Numbered from the stretch's first letter, positions 1 through 8,368 are shown. The stretch: 64,000 nt of DNA from Rhodoplanes serenus (GCA_009720755.1 WNKV01000012.1:62001-126000), one strand, 5' to 3'. Translations and numbers: made by a program. The notes: generated by a model from the sequence alone, not told the origin.

Positions 1-815
1 ACCGTCTCGCCGGCGAGGAACACCCGGTCGTGCGGCACGAAGACGTCGTCCAGGATCACGACGCCGGTCGACTGGCCGTAGCGCCCCGTGAAGGTGGCGG
101 CCGGCTCGCCCGGGCGCCCGGCCGGGCGCGCCACGATGGTGACGCCGTCGGCATCGACCGGCACGGCGCAGCACACCGCGAAATCGGCGTCCTCCGCCGT
201 ATGGGTGCGGCACGGCATGATCAGAAGCTCGTGCATGTAGGGCGCGCCGGTGACGATCGCCTTGGTGCCGCGCAGCACCAGGCCGTCCGGGCGGCGCTCG
301 CTGATGTGGACATAGACGTCGCGGTTCGCCTGGGCGCCGGGACGGCGGGAGCGGTCACCCTTGGCGTCCGTCATGGCGATGCCGATGGCGAGGTCGCGCT
401 CCTGCACGTCGTGCAGCCAGGCGAGGAAGCGCGCCGCATAGTCGGTGCCGTGCGCCGCATCGGTGCGCCGCGTCGCCTGCATCAGGGCCGAGAGGGCGTC
501 GTGCGCCAGATAGCGCTGAGCGCAGCCGGCGGCCCGGCACACCAGCCGCACCGCCTCGAGCTTGGTGAGGAGATCGTCGGCGGTCTCGTCGACGTGCAGC
601 ATGCGGTTGACGATCTGGCCCGAGGTCGCCTGGCGCGCCGTCATCAGGGCACGGTGCGCCTCCTCGTGGGCGTAGTCGTAGGTGACGCCGACGGCGGCGA
701 GGCCGGGCGCGAAGCGCGGCTCGTCGGCGACGCTGTCGACCGCATGGCCGTCGAGGAAGACCCGCGGCCGGTAGGCGCGCAGCGACTCGCGGTAATCGGC
801 GGCGGTCATCAGCAT
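1..815 (-). CDS. 4-hydroxybutyryl-CoA dehydratase / HpaB-type flavoprotein, N-terminal part
   Basis: The gene runs off the left edge, so about 270 N-terminal residues are visible. They begin MLMTAADYRESL and follow the AbfD/HpaB flavoprotein fold, with the conserved block AMTDAKGDRS near residue 150. Family members dehydrate 4-hydroxybutyryl-CoA with FAD and a [4Fe-4S] cluster, or hydroxylate 4-hydroxyphenylacetate with FADH2. Compared with the clostridial dehydratase as I remember it, the first N-terminal cluster cysteine is present (AGCAQRYLAH) but the second, four residues later, is tyrosine. The other two ligands lie outside the window. This makes a true dehydratase uncertain. The start is the ATG preceded by GGAGAG. 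A TetR gene is divergent 113 bp away and may control it. Confidence 0.8.
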   Translation of the reverse strand, partial: MLMTAADYRESLRAYRPRVFLDGHAVDSVADEPRFAPGLAAVGVTYDYAHEEAHRALMTARQATSGQIVNRMLHVDETADDLLTKLEAVRLVCRAAGCAQRYLAHDALSALMQATRRTDAAHGTDYAARFLAWLHDVQERDLAIGIAMTDAKGDRSRRPGAQANRDVYVHISERRPDGLVLRGTKAIVTGAPYMHELLIMPCRTHTAEDADFAVCCAVPVDADGVTIVARPAGRPGEPAATFTGRYGQSTGVVILDDVFVPHDRVFLAGET

Positions 816-833
816 GGACGCTCTCCCTCGATC

Positions 834-872
834 ATTGTATGGAAAATCTAACGGTGTTCGAATTCGCGTCAA
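834..872 (-). promoter_or_regulatory. Candidate promoter of the HpaB/AbfD-like gene
   Basis: On the minus strand TTCGAA and TACAAT are separated by 17 bp, ending 18 bp before the start codon. A second possible -35 (TTGACG) lies just upstream with TAGATT 16 bp away. TTCGAA is itself a palindrome and could be part of a TetR operator. This comes from motif reading only. Confidence 0.3.
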
Positions 873-928
873 GCAGGGTCGGGTCCGGCGGGTGATGGGC
901 GACCAGCGAGGGCAGCGGCGAGGCGGCG

Positions 929-1717
929 ATGAAGCGTGAGACCGAGCGGGAAGCGGCAAAGCAGAAAGGAACCAAGCAGGGCGCGACCAATCGGGGCGCG
1001 ACCAAGCAGGGACCGGCGAAGCGGGTGGCCGCCGGTGCCGGGCGGACGACTGGTGCCGGGCGGGCGGCCCGTGACCGGGCGGTCGGCGATCTCAAGCGCG
1101 ATCTCATTTTGGCGGCGGCCCGGCGGGTGTTCGACCGCGCCGGGCTCGACGGCGCCTCGCTGCGCGCCATCGCGGCCGAAGCCGGCTACACGCCCGCCGC
1201 CCTCTACTTCCATTTCGAGTCCAAGGAGGCGCTCTATGCCGCGGTGCTGCACGCCTCGCTGGCGCGTGTGGACGCCGCTGTCGCCGGCGCGGTGGCGCGG
1301 CGGCGCGACCCCGCCGCCCGCCTGCGGGCCGCGGCGCTCGCCTTCTTCGGCTTCTACGCCGACAACCCGCGCGATCTCGATCTCGGCTTCTATCTGATGC
1401 GCGGCGGCATGACGCCGGCCGGGCTCGGCCACGAGCGCGATCGCGCCCTCAACGATCAGCTCGCCGCGGTGTTGCGCCCGATCACCACGGCCGCGCTGGC
1501 GCTCGGCGCCACGCCGCGCGCGGCCGAGCGGGTCACCGTCGACGTCTTCGCCCATGCGGCCGGGCTGCTGCTGCTCGCCCACACCGGGCGCATCCGCATG
1601 TTCCGCGCCTCGGCCGCCGACCTGATGACGCGCTTCGTCGACGATCGTATCGCGGCGTTGCGCGCCTCGGCCGAGACCGAACCCGAACCGCACCCGGCGA
1701 CTGCGCCTCAGCCGTAG
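929..1717 (+). CDS. TetR-family transcriptional regulator
   Basis: A 262-residue regulator. The helix-turn-helix lies at about residues 60-105 (ILAAARRVFDRAGLDGASLRAIA, then YTPAALYFHFESKEALYAAV). A helical ligand-binding domain follows. The first 50 residues are an unusual basic, low-complexity extension. Its DNA contains three 15-bp direct repeats (973-1017) that encode a repeated T-K/N-Q/R-G-A/P pentapeptide. A later start would remove this tail, but no better ribosome site is visible. It is divergent from the HpaB/AbfD-like gene, the obvious candidate target. Its end overlaps the convergent yegD-like gene by 10 bp. Confidence 0.88.
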   Translation: MKRETEREAAKQKGTKQGATNRGATKQGPAKRVAAGAGRTTGAGRAARDRAVGDLKRDLILAAARRVFDRAGLDGASLRAIAAEAGYTPAALYFHFESKEALYAAVLHASLARVDAAVAGAVARRRDPAARLRAAALAFFGFYADNPRDLDLGFYLMRGGMTPAGLGHERDRALNDQLAAVLRPITTAALALGATPRAAERVTVDVFAHAAGLLLLAHTGRIRMFRASAADLMTRFVDDRIAALRASAETEPEPHPATAPQP

Positions 1718-2985
1718 CGGCGCTGCGCCTCGATGGTGAGGCCGAGGCCGACGGCGCCGAAGCGGTCGGCATCCACCACCGTCGCGTCCGGCACCACGCC
1801 GCACACCGCGGCGCGCACGCTCGGCACCAGGCTGGTGCCGCCGGTGAATACCACGACGTCGATGCCGGTGGCCCCGAGCCCGGCGGCCGCGAGCGTGTCC
1901 CGCACGGTGGCCTGGAGGCGCTCCGCCAGCGGCGCAGTGGCGCCGTCGAGGCCGGCCCGGGTCGCCGGCAGGGCCAGCCCGCCCTCCAGCCAGTCGAGCG
2001 CGATACGGGCGCGATCCTCGTCCGACAGGGCGATCTTGGCGCGTTCCACCTCGATCAGCACCGAGTGGCCGCGGCGCTGCTCGATCAGATGGACCAGCCG
2101 ATCGAGCTTGGTCGGCTCGCGGGCGTCGCGGCGCACTTGGCGCAGCATCGGCAGCACCGCCTTGTCGTAGAGCCGGTTGACGCTCGCCCAGGTGGCGAGA
2201 TCGAAATAGGGGCCGGACGGTACCGCGATGTCGCCGCGCTTCATCGCCGAGCCGTGGCCGAGCGCCGGCGTCACCGCCGCCAGGGTCAGGGCGCGGTCGT
2301 AGTCGGTGCCGCCGAGCCGCGTGCCGCCGTTCGCCAGGATGTCGGAGCCGCGGTCGTCGCGGCCGCGGCGATCCGGGCCGAGCCGCACCACGGTGACGTC
2401 CGAGGTGCCGCCGCCGATGTCGGCGATCAGCGCGATGGTCTCGCGCGTCACGGCGCGCTCGTGCTCGAACGCCGCCGCCACCGGCTCGTACTGGAACGAT
2501 ACCTCGCGGAAGCCGGCCTCGCGGGCGATCGCCGCGAGCGTCGCCTCGGCGCGGGCGTCGCCCTCCGGGTCGCCGTCGACGAAATGCACCGGGCGGCCGT
2601 GGACGACGCGGTCGAGCGCGACGCCGGCCTGTGCCTCGGCGCGAGCCTTCAGGGTCGCCACGTAGCTCTTGACGATGTCGCGGAACGGCACGCGGCGGCG
2701 AAACAGTTGCGTCTTCTCGTCGATCAGGGCGGTGCCGAGGATCGACTTCAGCGAGCGCATGAAGCGGCCCTGGACGCCGTCCACGTAGGCTGTCACGGCG
2801 TCGCGGCCGATCAGCGGCTCCGGCCGGTCGAGGCCGAAGAACACCGCGCTCGGCACCGTGGTGCTGCCGTGGTCGAGGGGGAGCAGGGTAGGCGGCCCGC
2901 CGTCGGCCACCCCGAGGGTCGAGTTGGAGGTGCCGAAGTCGAGCCCGCAGGCGCGCGGCCGCGGGGCGGCGGAAGATCGAGACAT
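1708..2985 (-). CDS. yegD: Hsp70-family protein of the YegD type
   Basis: A 425-residue actin-fold ATPase related to E. coli YegD, a short Hsp70 lacking the substrate-binding domain. Visible motifs are phosphate-1 GLDFGTSNSTLGV (residues 14-26), phosphate-2 LIADIGGGTSDVTVV (about 188-202) and the adenosine motif VVFTGGTSLVPSV (about 385-397). The length fits YegD (about 450) and not DnaK (about 640), so it probably acts as a cytosolic ATPase without classical refolding activity. Its client is unknown. The SRAP gene lies 86 bp upstream on the same strand, so co-transcription is possible. The 3' end overlaps the convergent TetR gene. Confidence 0.9.
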   Translation of the reverse strand: MSRSSAAPRPRACGLDFGTSNSTLGVADGGPPTLLPLDHGSTTVPSAVFFGLDRPEPLIGRDAVTAYVDGVQGRFMRSLKSILGTALIDEKTQLFRRRVPFRDIVKSYVATLKARAEAQAGVALDRVVHGRPVHFVDGDPEGDARAEATLAAIAREAGFREVSFQYEPVAAAFEHERAVTRETIALIADIGGGTSDVTVVRLGPDRRGRDDRGSDILANGGTRLGGTDYDRALTLAAVTPALGHGSAMKRGDIAVPSGPYFDLATWASVNRLYDKAVLPMLRQVRRDAREPTKLDRLVHLIEQRRGHSVLIEVERAKIALSDEDRARIALDWLEGGLALPATRAGLDGATAPLAERLQATVRDTLAAAGLGATGIDVVVFTGGTSLVPSVRAAVCGVVPDATVVDADRFGAVGLGLTIEAQRRYG

Positions 2986-3071
2986 GTCGGAGCTTTCGGA
3001 AGATCGGGTCCGGCCTGATAGGGGATCGGGCCGCCCGGTTCAAGCCCGCCGGCCGGGTCTGGCGCGTCTGG

Positions 3072-3860
3072 TCAGAACAGCGAGCCCTGCGCGGGCGGTG
3101 CCTTGGACCTGGCGGCCTTGGCGGCCGTGGCACGCCGGAGCTTCGGACCTGCCGGCGGCGCGGCGGCGGGCACCCCGGTGGGCTCGCCGCCCTCGGTGGC
3201 GAGCGGCACGATCAGGTCGGGAACATCGTTGGCCGCACGGTTCACCGCGGTCGACACCGGATAGGCTTCGAGGAGATCGTCGGGAGCGGGCACGATCAGC
3301 GTCGACGCCGTCAGGGCGTCGACCCGGTCGCCGTCGAGCCACAGGTCGAACGCCGCAGGCGGCACGATCACCGGCATGCGGTGATGGATCGGCGCCAGCG
3401 TCCGGTTCGCCGCGGTGGTGACGATGCACACCGTCTCCATCTCCTCGCCGTTCGGCCCCATCCAGGCTTCCCACAGGCCGGCAAGCGCCAGCGGGGCGCC
3501 ATCGCGGGCCCGCACGTAGAAGGGCTGCCGGCGCCCGCCCGTCTCCTGCCACTCGTAGAAGCCGTCGGCCGGCAGCAGGCAGCGGCGCCGCTTCATGGCG
3601 TTACGGAAAGCGGGCTTGTCGAGCACCGATTCGCCGCGGGCGTTGACGAGCAGCGAGAAGCCGCGCGGGTCCTTCACCCAGGCCGGGACGAACCCCCAGC
3701 GCAGCAGCGCGAAGCGGCGCACGCCGCCGTCCAGGCGCACCACCGGCACCGGCTGGGTCGGCGCCACGTTGTGGCGCGGCGGAAAGTCCGGCGCGTCCGG
3801 ATAGCCGAAGATGGCGCGGATGGCGGCCGGCGGCGAGGTGATGGTATAGCGGGCGCACAC
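3072..3860 (-). CDS. SRAP-domain abasic-site/DNA crosslink protein (YedK/HMCES family)
   Basis: A 262-residue SRAP protein. The family binds abasic sites in single-stranded DNA and forms a covalent thiazolidine link through the cysteine exposed after Met removal. The start was chosen on this basis: a GTG codon gives M-C-A-R-Y-T, placing Cys at position 2. No upstream ATG does so. The other catalytic-pocket residues are present: Asn in LLVNARGES, Glu in DGFYEWQ and His in IHHRMPVI. The C-terminal 40 residues are an Ala/Pro/Lys-rich tail longer than in E. coli YedK (222 aa). The gene is divergent from the hypothetical gene at 3927. Confidence 0.93.
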   Translation of the reverse strand: MCARYTITSPPAAIRAIFGYPDAPDFPPRHNVAPTQPVPVVRLDGGVRRFALLRWGFVPAWVKDPRGFSLLVNARGESVLDKPAFRNAMKRRRCLLPADGFYEWQETGGRRQPFYVRARDGAPLALAGLWEAWMGPNGEEMETVCIVTTAANRTLAPIHHRMPVIVPPAAFDLWLDGDRVDALTASTLIVPAPDDLLEAYPVSTAVNRAANDVPDLIVPLATEGGEPTGVPAAAPPAGPKLRRATAAKAARSKAPPAQGSLF

Positions 3861-3926
3861 GGGGATCGTTCGCTGAGGTTTCGTTCGCCTGTGTAACTTT
3901 AATGTGCCCTTAACCGGGCCGCACCA

Positions 3927-4487
3927 ATGATTTCCGGACCAACGCGCACTCCGTTCATCATGATCCCGCAACCCAGACCAGTGTCTCCGGAGCTGCGCGC
4001 GCAGGCCCAGGACGCGGCCGTGCTGGCGGCCGCCAACATCAACCCGGTCACCCGGCTCGCGACCGACTACCTCAACCACTACAACGAAGTCATCATGCTG
4101 CTCGAGATGCTCGAGTCGTGTCCGGAGTTCGTGCCCGACATCGTCGGTTGGGAGCCCCGGGCCTACGACGAGTATTTCGTCCGCTCGCACTTCAAGGACC
4201 GCGATCTGGCCCTGGTCGCCTGGGAGTATGCCGACCCGGCCGCCCGCATGGAGCTGGAGCGGCTCGCCGACCACATGAACGCCATCCTGGCCGCCACCCT
4301 CGACGCGCTGCGGCTGGAGCTGTCGCCGCGGGCCTGCGGGCAGCTCGGCTGCGAGGCGAGCAACTGGCTCAAGCCGCTGGTCGCCCGCGCCGGCTCGGTG
4401 ATCAACGGCGAGCACGTCATGTCGGCCGTCACCGGCGACGCGGCCCGCCAGGCGATGATCGACGCCGTCTTCGAGAAGGGCGCGTGA
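3927..4487 (+). CDS. Conserved hypothetical protein
   Basis: A 186-residue, mostly helical, soluble protein with no recognised domain. The core (residues about 20-186) is rich in Leu, Ala and Glu with segments such as NHYNEVIMLLEMLESCPEF. I see no signal peptide or membrane segment. An ATG 33 bases further in (3960, giving MIPQPRPVS) is an equally plausible start, since neither has a strong ribosome site. Coding character is clear from the GC-rich third positions and from the GTGA overlap with the downstream NUDIX gene, which indicates translational coupling. Function unknown. Confidence 0.75.
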   Translation: MISGPTRTPFIMIPQPRPVSPELRAQAQDAAVLAAANINPVTRLATDYLNHYNEVIMLLEMLESCPEFVPDIVGWEPRAYDEYFVRSHFKDRDLALVAWEYADPAARMELERLADHMNAILAATLDALRLELSPRACGQLGCEASNWLKPLVARAGSVINGEHVMSAVTGDAARQAMIDAVFEKGA

Positions 4488-4924
4488 GCGCGGCGCGCGA
4501 CTATCCGGACCGGCCGTTCCTCGCCGTCAGCGCGGCTGTGTTTCGCGCCGGCCGGGTGCTGCTGGTGCGCCGGGCGCAGCCGCCCTCGGCGGGGCCCTGG
4601 ACGCTGCCTGGCGGCGCCGTCGAGGCGGGCGAGACGCTGCACGAGGCGGTCGTCCGCGAGCTGCGGGAGGAGACTGGGCTCGCCATCGCGCCGCTCGGCC
4701 TCGCCGGCCATCGCGAGATCATCCTGCGCGACGCCGCCGGGCGCACCGAGCGGCATTTCGTGGTGCTCGCCTTCGCGGCCCGCTGGGTCGCCGGCGAGCC
4801 GGTTCTGGATGCCGAGCTGGCCGCCGCCGCCTGGCACGATCCCGCCGCCGTCGCCGGGCTCGACACCACCGAGGGGCTGGCCGAGATCGTCATGGCGGCG
4901 CGGGCGATCGTCGGGGCAGCCTGA
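4484..4924 (+). CDS. NUDIX hydrolase
   Basis: A 146-residue NUDIX pyrophosphohydrolase. The full Nudix box (GX5EX7REUXEEXGU) runs from GAVEAGETL to RELREETGL at about residues 40-62 and supplies the Mg2+-binding glutamates. The fold spans the whole protein. The substrate, a nucleoside diphosphate linked to a moiety X, cannot be told from the sequence; the short length resembles ADP-ribose or 8-oxo-dGTP type enzymes. The GTG start overlaps the preceding stop codon by four bases (GTGA), so it is translationally coupled to the hypothetical gene. Confidence 0.9.
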   Translation: MSAARDYPDRPFLAVSAAVFRAGRVLLVRRAQPPSAGPWTLPGGAVEAGETLHEAVVRELREETGLAIAPLGLAGHREIILRDAAGRTERHFVVLAFAARWVAGEPVLDAELAAAAWHDPAAVAGLDTTEGLAEIVMAARAIVGAA

Positions 4925-5024
4925 GGCCAGGCGGGGGGATACCTCTCCGGCGCCTCGGCCGCGCGCCTTGCCGGCGACGCGATTGCGGCGCAGATAAGGG
5001 GCTCCCGCAGCCCGCGACCGACCG

Positions 5025-5429
5025 ATGACCCGCCGCGCCGTTCTCGCCCCCATCCTCGCCGCCCTTCTCGTCCTCGGCTCTCCCCTGGCGCCCGGGTGGG
5101 CGCCGTCGCCCGCCGCGGCCCAGCAGGCGGTGCCGTTCGACGGCGACCTGCGCCGGCTCGCCGAGATCCTCGGGGCGCTGCACTACCTGCGGGATCTCTG
5201 CGGCGCCGCCGAGGGCCAGAAGTGGCGCAACGAGATGCAGCAGCTCGTCGACGCCGAGACCCCGAGCGGGTCCCGCCGGGCCCAGATGATCGCCAGCTTC
5301 AATCGCGGCTATCGCCTCTATCAGCAGGGCTACCGCACCTGCACGCCGTCCGCCGAGACGGCCGTCCGCCGCTACCTTCAGGAGGGCGCCAAGCTCGCCC
5401 GCGAGGTGACGGCCCGCTACGCCAACTGA
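5025..5429 (+). CDS. TIGR02301-type secreted protein
   Basis: A 134-residue exported protein. Residues 1-34 are a Sec signal peptide (MTRRAVLAPILAALLVLG, cleavage probably after the Ala-rich PAAAQ). The mature domain of about 100 residues contains the family pattern LAEILGALHYLRDLC and SFNRGYRLYQQGYRTC, with two cysteines that could form a disulphide. This matches the TIGR02301 family, found almost only in Rhizobiales, whose function is unknown. It is not in an obvious operon; 100 bp precede it. Confidence 0.85.
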   Translation: MTRRAVLAPILAALLVLGSPLAPGWAPSPAAAQQAVPFDGDLRRLAEILGALHYLRDLCGAAEGQKWRNEMQQLVDAETPSGSRRAQMIASFNRGYRLYQQGYRTCTPSAETAVRRYLQEGAKLAREVTARYAN

Positions 5430-5464
5430 AGGCGTGGCGCCGTCCCGAGGTGTGTGACGGCCGG

Positions 5465-5479
5465 TTAACCTTTCGTAAA
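5465..5479. promoter_or_regulatory. Possible CtrA-type site
   Basis: TTAA, seven bases, TAAA: seven of the eight positions of the alphaproteobacterial CtrA half-sites (TTAA-N7-TTAA). It lies 65-79 bp upstream of the small gene at 5544. A second near-identical arrangement occurs at 21419. This is a motif match only and may be chance. Confidence 0.25.
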
Positions 5480-5543
5480 GGAATGGCTGGCCGCGCCCGG
5501 GCCTTCTGGTAAGACACGTTAAGACGAAAACGGGTGGGACCGG

Positions 5544-5816
5544 GTGGCTCGCGGCATGTCGATCGGGGTGGAGAGTGCACGGGTGCCGAACGCGGATCAG
5601 GAGCAGAAGCGGGCCGCGCTCGGTCACATCAAGGAGGCGTGGGCGGAAGCCTGGGCCGAGGGTATCGACGGCGATTTTCTGGCGCAAGCCTCGCTGTTCT
5701 GCGCCCTGACCGAGCTGGTCGCGACCTATGGCGAGGACGCCACCGCGCGCTTCGCCGAGGGGCTGCCGCGCCGCATCGCGGCCGGCGAGTTCTCCATCGT
5801 GCTGTCGCGCCAATAG
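5544..5816 (+). CDS. Small conserved hypothetical protein
   Basis: A 90-residue (GTG start) or 86-residue (ATG at 5556) acidic, helical protein with segment KEAWAEAWAEGIDGDF and a C-terminal part ARFAEGLPRRIAAGEFS. It resembles short uncharacterised proteins of Bradyrhizobiaceae from memory, but no named domain is visible. It has no signal peptide. Codon use matches the neighbours. Its stop codon lies inside the first of two palindromic 24-bp repeats. Function unknown. Confidence 0.62.
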   Translation: MARGMSIGVESARVPNADQEQKRAALGHIKEAWAEAWAEGIDGDFLAQASLFCALTELVATYGEDATARFAEGLPRRIAAGEFSIVLSRQ

Positions 5817-5871
5817 GCGCGAAGCCTGTCGCGCCAATAGGCGCGAGCGTGTCGCGCGAGTAGCTGCGCGA
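5805..5871. repeat. Tandem palindromic repeat (two perfect hairpins and one degenerate)
   Basis: The 18-base palindrome TCGCGCC-AATA-GGCGCGA (7-bp arms) occurs at 5805-5822 and again, identical, at 5829-5846, 24 bp apart. A degenerate third copy lies at 5852-5871. The TAG stop of the upstream small gene is inside the first loop. There is no following T-run, so it is not a classical terminator. It may stabilise the 3' end of the mRNA. Confidence 0.8.
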
Positions 5872-5972
5872 GTGCCGTGCCGGCGCCATCGTCCGGCGAT
5901 CATGCGAGCGCGGGACTTGAGCCGGAGATCGGTGGCGCCTACCTTTCGGGTTCACCCGAGCCCGAAGGCACC

Positions 5973-6893
5973 ATGCAGGCTGCGCCACTCCCCGATCGCG
6001 GCATCGTCCATCTCGCCGGCGACGACACCCGCCATTTCCTCCACGGCCTCCTCACCGCCGACGTCGCCGCCTTGGCGCCCGGAGCGGCGCGCTTCGCCGC
6101 GCTGCTCACCCCGCAGGGCAAGATCGTCGCCGACCTGCTGGTGGCCGCGGTGCCGGACGAGGACGGCGGCGGCATCCTGCTCGACGTCCCCCGCGCCCTG
6201 GTCGACACGCTGCTCGCCAAGCTGAAGCTCTATCGCCTGCGCGCCAAGGTGACGATCGAGGATCGCTCGGCGGCGCTCGCCGTGGTGGCGCTGTGGGCCG
6301 ACGCGGCCGAGGCCACCACAGGCGCGCCCGCCGCCGACCGCCTCGACGGGCTCCTGATTCGCGATCCGCGCCATCCGCGGCTCGGCTGGCGCGCCGTGGT
6401 GCCGGCCGATGCCGTCCCGGCGGCGGTCGCGGCGCTCGCGGCCGAGCCGGCCGAGGCGGCGGCCTACGAGGCGCACCGCATCGGCCTCGGCGTGCCGCGT
6501 GGCGGCGTCGACTTCGCCTATGGTGACACCTTCCCGCACGAGGCCGACATGGACCAGCTCGGCGGCGTCGACTTCGCCAAGGGTTGCTATGTGGGCCAGG
6601 AGGTGGTGTCGCGCATGCAGCACCGCGGCACCGCCCGCACCCGCGTGGTGCCGGTCGCGCTCGACGGCTTCGGTCCGCCGCCCGGTGCTCCGGTGACGGC
6701 GGGCGAGCTGGCGGTCGGCACCATGGGCTCGTCGGTGTCGGGGCGTGGGCTGGCGATGCTGCGGCTCGACCGCGTCGCCGACGCGATGGCGGCCGGCACG
6801 CCGCTCCTCGCCGGCGGCATCGCGCTGACCCCGCAGCGCCCCGACTGGGCGACCTTCGCTTGGCCGGGCGGCACGGCGGAGACGGTGCGGTGA
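5973..6893 (+). CDS. ygfZ: YgfZ/GcvT-like folate-binding Fe-S assembly factor
   Basis: A 306-residue tetrahydrofolate-binding protein of the YgfZ (IBA57) family, which helps repair or mature certain [4Fe-4S] enzymes, for instance radical-SAM proteins. The hallmark K-G-C-Y-V-G-Q-E is present (GGVDFAKGCYVGQEVVSRM, about residue 200), including the redox-active Cys. The N-terminal folate domain starts GIVHLAGDDTRHFLHGLLT. The ATG at 5973 puts this motif at the usual distance from the N-terminus. The downstream tag gene overlaps by four bases, so the two are translationally coupled. Confidence 0.92.
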   Translation: MQAAPLPDRGIVHLAGDDTRHFLHGLLTADVAALAPGAARFAALLTPQGKIVADLLVAAVPDEDGGGILLDVPRALVDTLLAKLKLYRLRAKVTIEDRSAALAVVALWADAAEATTGAPAADRLDGLLIRDPRHPRLGWRAVVPADAVPAAVAALAAEPAEAAAYEAHRIGLGVPRGGVDFAYGDTFPHEADMDQLGGVDFAKGCYVGQEVVSRMQHRGTARTRVVPVALDGFGPPPGAPVTAGELAVGTMGSSVSGRGLAMLRLDRVADAMAAGTPLLAGGIALTPQRPDWATFAWPGGTAETVR

Positions 6894-7531
6894 CGCCCGT
6901 CGTGCATCCCGACGGGCTGGCGCGCTGCACCTGGCCGGGACAGGACCCGCTCTACCTCGCCTATCACGACACCGAGTGGGGCGTGCCCGAGCACGACGAT
7001 CGCGCCCTCTACGAGAAGCTGGTGCTGGACGGTTTCCAGGCCGGGCTGTCGTGGATCACCATCCTGAGAAAGCGCGACAACTTCCGCGCCGCCTTCGCGG
7101 GCTTCGACCCGGTCCGCATCGCCAGTTTCGGCGACGCCGAGGTGGCGGCCCTGATGCAGGACGCCGGCATCGTCAGGAACCGCGCCAAGATCGAGGGGGC
7201 GATTGCCTCGGCCCGCGCCTGGCTCGCCGTGATGGAGCAGGGGCCGGGTTTCTCGGCGCTGCTGTGGCGCTTCGTCGACGGCCGCCCGCAGGTGAACCGC
7301 TTCCGCACCAGCGCCGAGGTGCCGGCCGAGACGCCGGTGTCGCGGGCGATGTCGAAGGAGCTGGCGGGGCGCGGCTTCAAGTTCTGCGGCCCGACCATCG
7401 TGTACGCCTTCATGCAGGCGGTCGGCATGGTCAACGACCATCTGGTGACCTGCCATCGCCACGCGGCGCTCGCCGGCGGCCCGTCGCGGGGCGCGACCGC
7501 ACGGGCGCCCTCGCTGCGCAAGAAGACCTGA
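6890..7531 (+). CDS. tag: DNA-3-methyladenine glycosylase I
   Basis: A 213-residue base-excision enzyme that removes N3-methyladenine from alkylated DNA. The Tag zinc ligands are all visible: Cys in RCTWPGQD near the N-terminus, His in YHDTEWGVP, and His plus Cys in DHLVTCHRH near the C-terminus. The helix-hairpin-helix region includes AGLSWITILRKRDNFR with the conserved Trp. Length matches E. coli Tag (187) plus a short basic tail. The GTG start overlaps the ygfZ stop (GTGA). Confidence 0.96.
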   Translation: MTPVVHPDGLARCTWPGQDPLYLAYHDTEWGVPEHDDRALYEKLVLDGFQAGLSWITILRKRDNFRAAFAGFDPVRIASFGDAEVAALMQDAGIVRNRAKIEGAIASARAWLAVMEQGPGFSALLWRFVDGRPQVNRFRTSAEVPAETPVSRAMSKELAGRGFKFCGPTIVYAFMQAVGMVNDHLVTCHRHAALAGGPSRGATARAPSLRKKT

Positions 7532-7533
7532 TC

Positions 7534-8190
7534 ATGCCGGCGAAGACCAAGACCAAGGCCGCAGCCGCGACGCTCGCGCCGGTGACGACGCCTCCCGCCG
7601 AGGCGCCGCGCGCCTGGCAGCGCATGCTGTCGGGCCGCCGCCTCGACCTGCTCGATCCGTCACCCCTCGACGTCGAGATCGAGGACATCGCCCACGGCCT
7701 CGCCCGCGTCGCCCGCTGGAACGGCCAGACCAGCGGTGACCATATCTTCTCGGTCGCCCAGCACACCCTGCTGGTGGAGGAGATCGCACGGCGCCGCTGC
7801 GGCGCCCTCGATCGCCGGCTCGGCCTCGGCGCGCTGCTGCACGACGCGCCCGAATACGTGATCGGCGACATGATCTCGCCGTTCAAGGCGGTGATGGGCG
7901 GAGCCTACAAGGCGGTCGAGCAGCGGCTGCTGGCCGCCATCCATCTGCGCTTCGGGCTGCCGCCGGCGCTGCCCGAGGAGGCGGTGCGCATCATCAAGGA
8001 GGCCGATCGCGGCGCCGCCTTCCTGGAAGCGACGCGGCTCGCCGGCTTCGCCGAGGCGGAGGCCCGGAAGCTGTTCGGCACGCCGCCCGGACTGCCGGCC
8101 CGCATCGAGCGCCAGCTCCTCACCCCGTGGTCGGCCGGTGAGGCGGAGCGGCGGTTCCTCGACCGTTTCGCCAAGCTCGACACCGCTTAA
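7534..8190 (+). CDS. HD-domain phosphohydrolase (YfbR-like)
   Basis: A 218-residue HD-superfamily hydrolase. Metal-binding residues are seen in FSVAQHTLLVEE (first His), LLHDAPEYVIGDM (His-Asp pair) and a later Asp in IKEADRGAAF. This arrangement resembles COG1896 enzymes such as the 5'-deoxynucleotidase YfbR. The first 25 residues are a low-complexity Lys/Ala/Pro tail. It begins two bases after the tag stop codon, so it belongs to the ygfZ-tag operon, which looks like a small DNA/nucleotide-repair unit. A 7-bp-arm inverted repeat (8321-8344) lies downstream. Confidence 0.88.
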   Translation: MPAKTKTKAAAATLAPVTTPPAEAPRAWQRMLSGRRLDLLDPSPLDVEIEDIAHGLARVARWNGQTSGDHIFSVAQHTLLVEEIARRRCGALDRRLGLGALLHDAPEYVIGDMISPFKAVMGGAYKAVEQRLLAAIHLRFGLPPALPEEAVRIIKEADRGAAFLEATRLAGFAEAEARKLFGTPPGLPARIERQLLTPWSAGEAERRFLDRFAKLDTA

Positions 8191-8368
8191 CGATCTGTCG
8201 CCCGGCAGGCGCGCACCGCGCGACGGATATGCTCACGGCATCGCTCCGAGAGGGGAAGGTCTGCAGCGGGGATCGGGCGCAAGATATCGGGTCGCGGGTG
8301 GTTCAGCCGAGACCATTCCGGCGGACCGATCCCCGCCGGTCCGCAGCCCTGACCCTCGGCCCTGCGGC

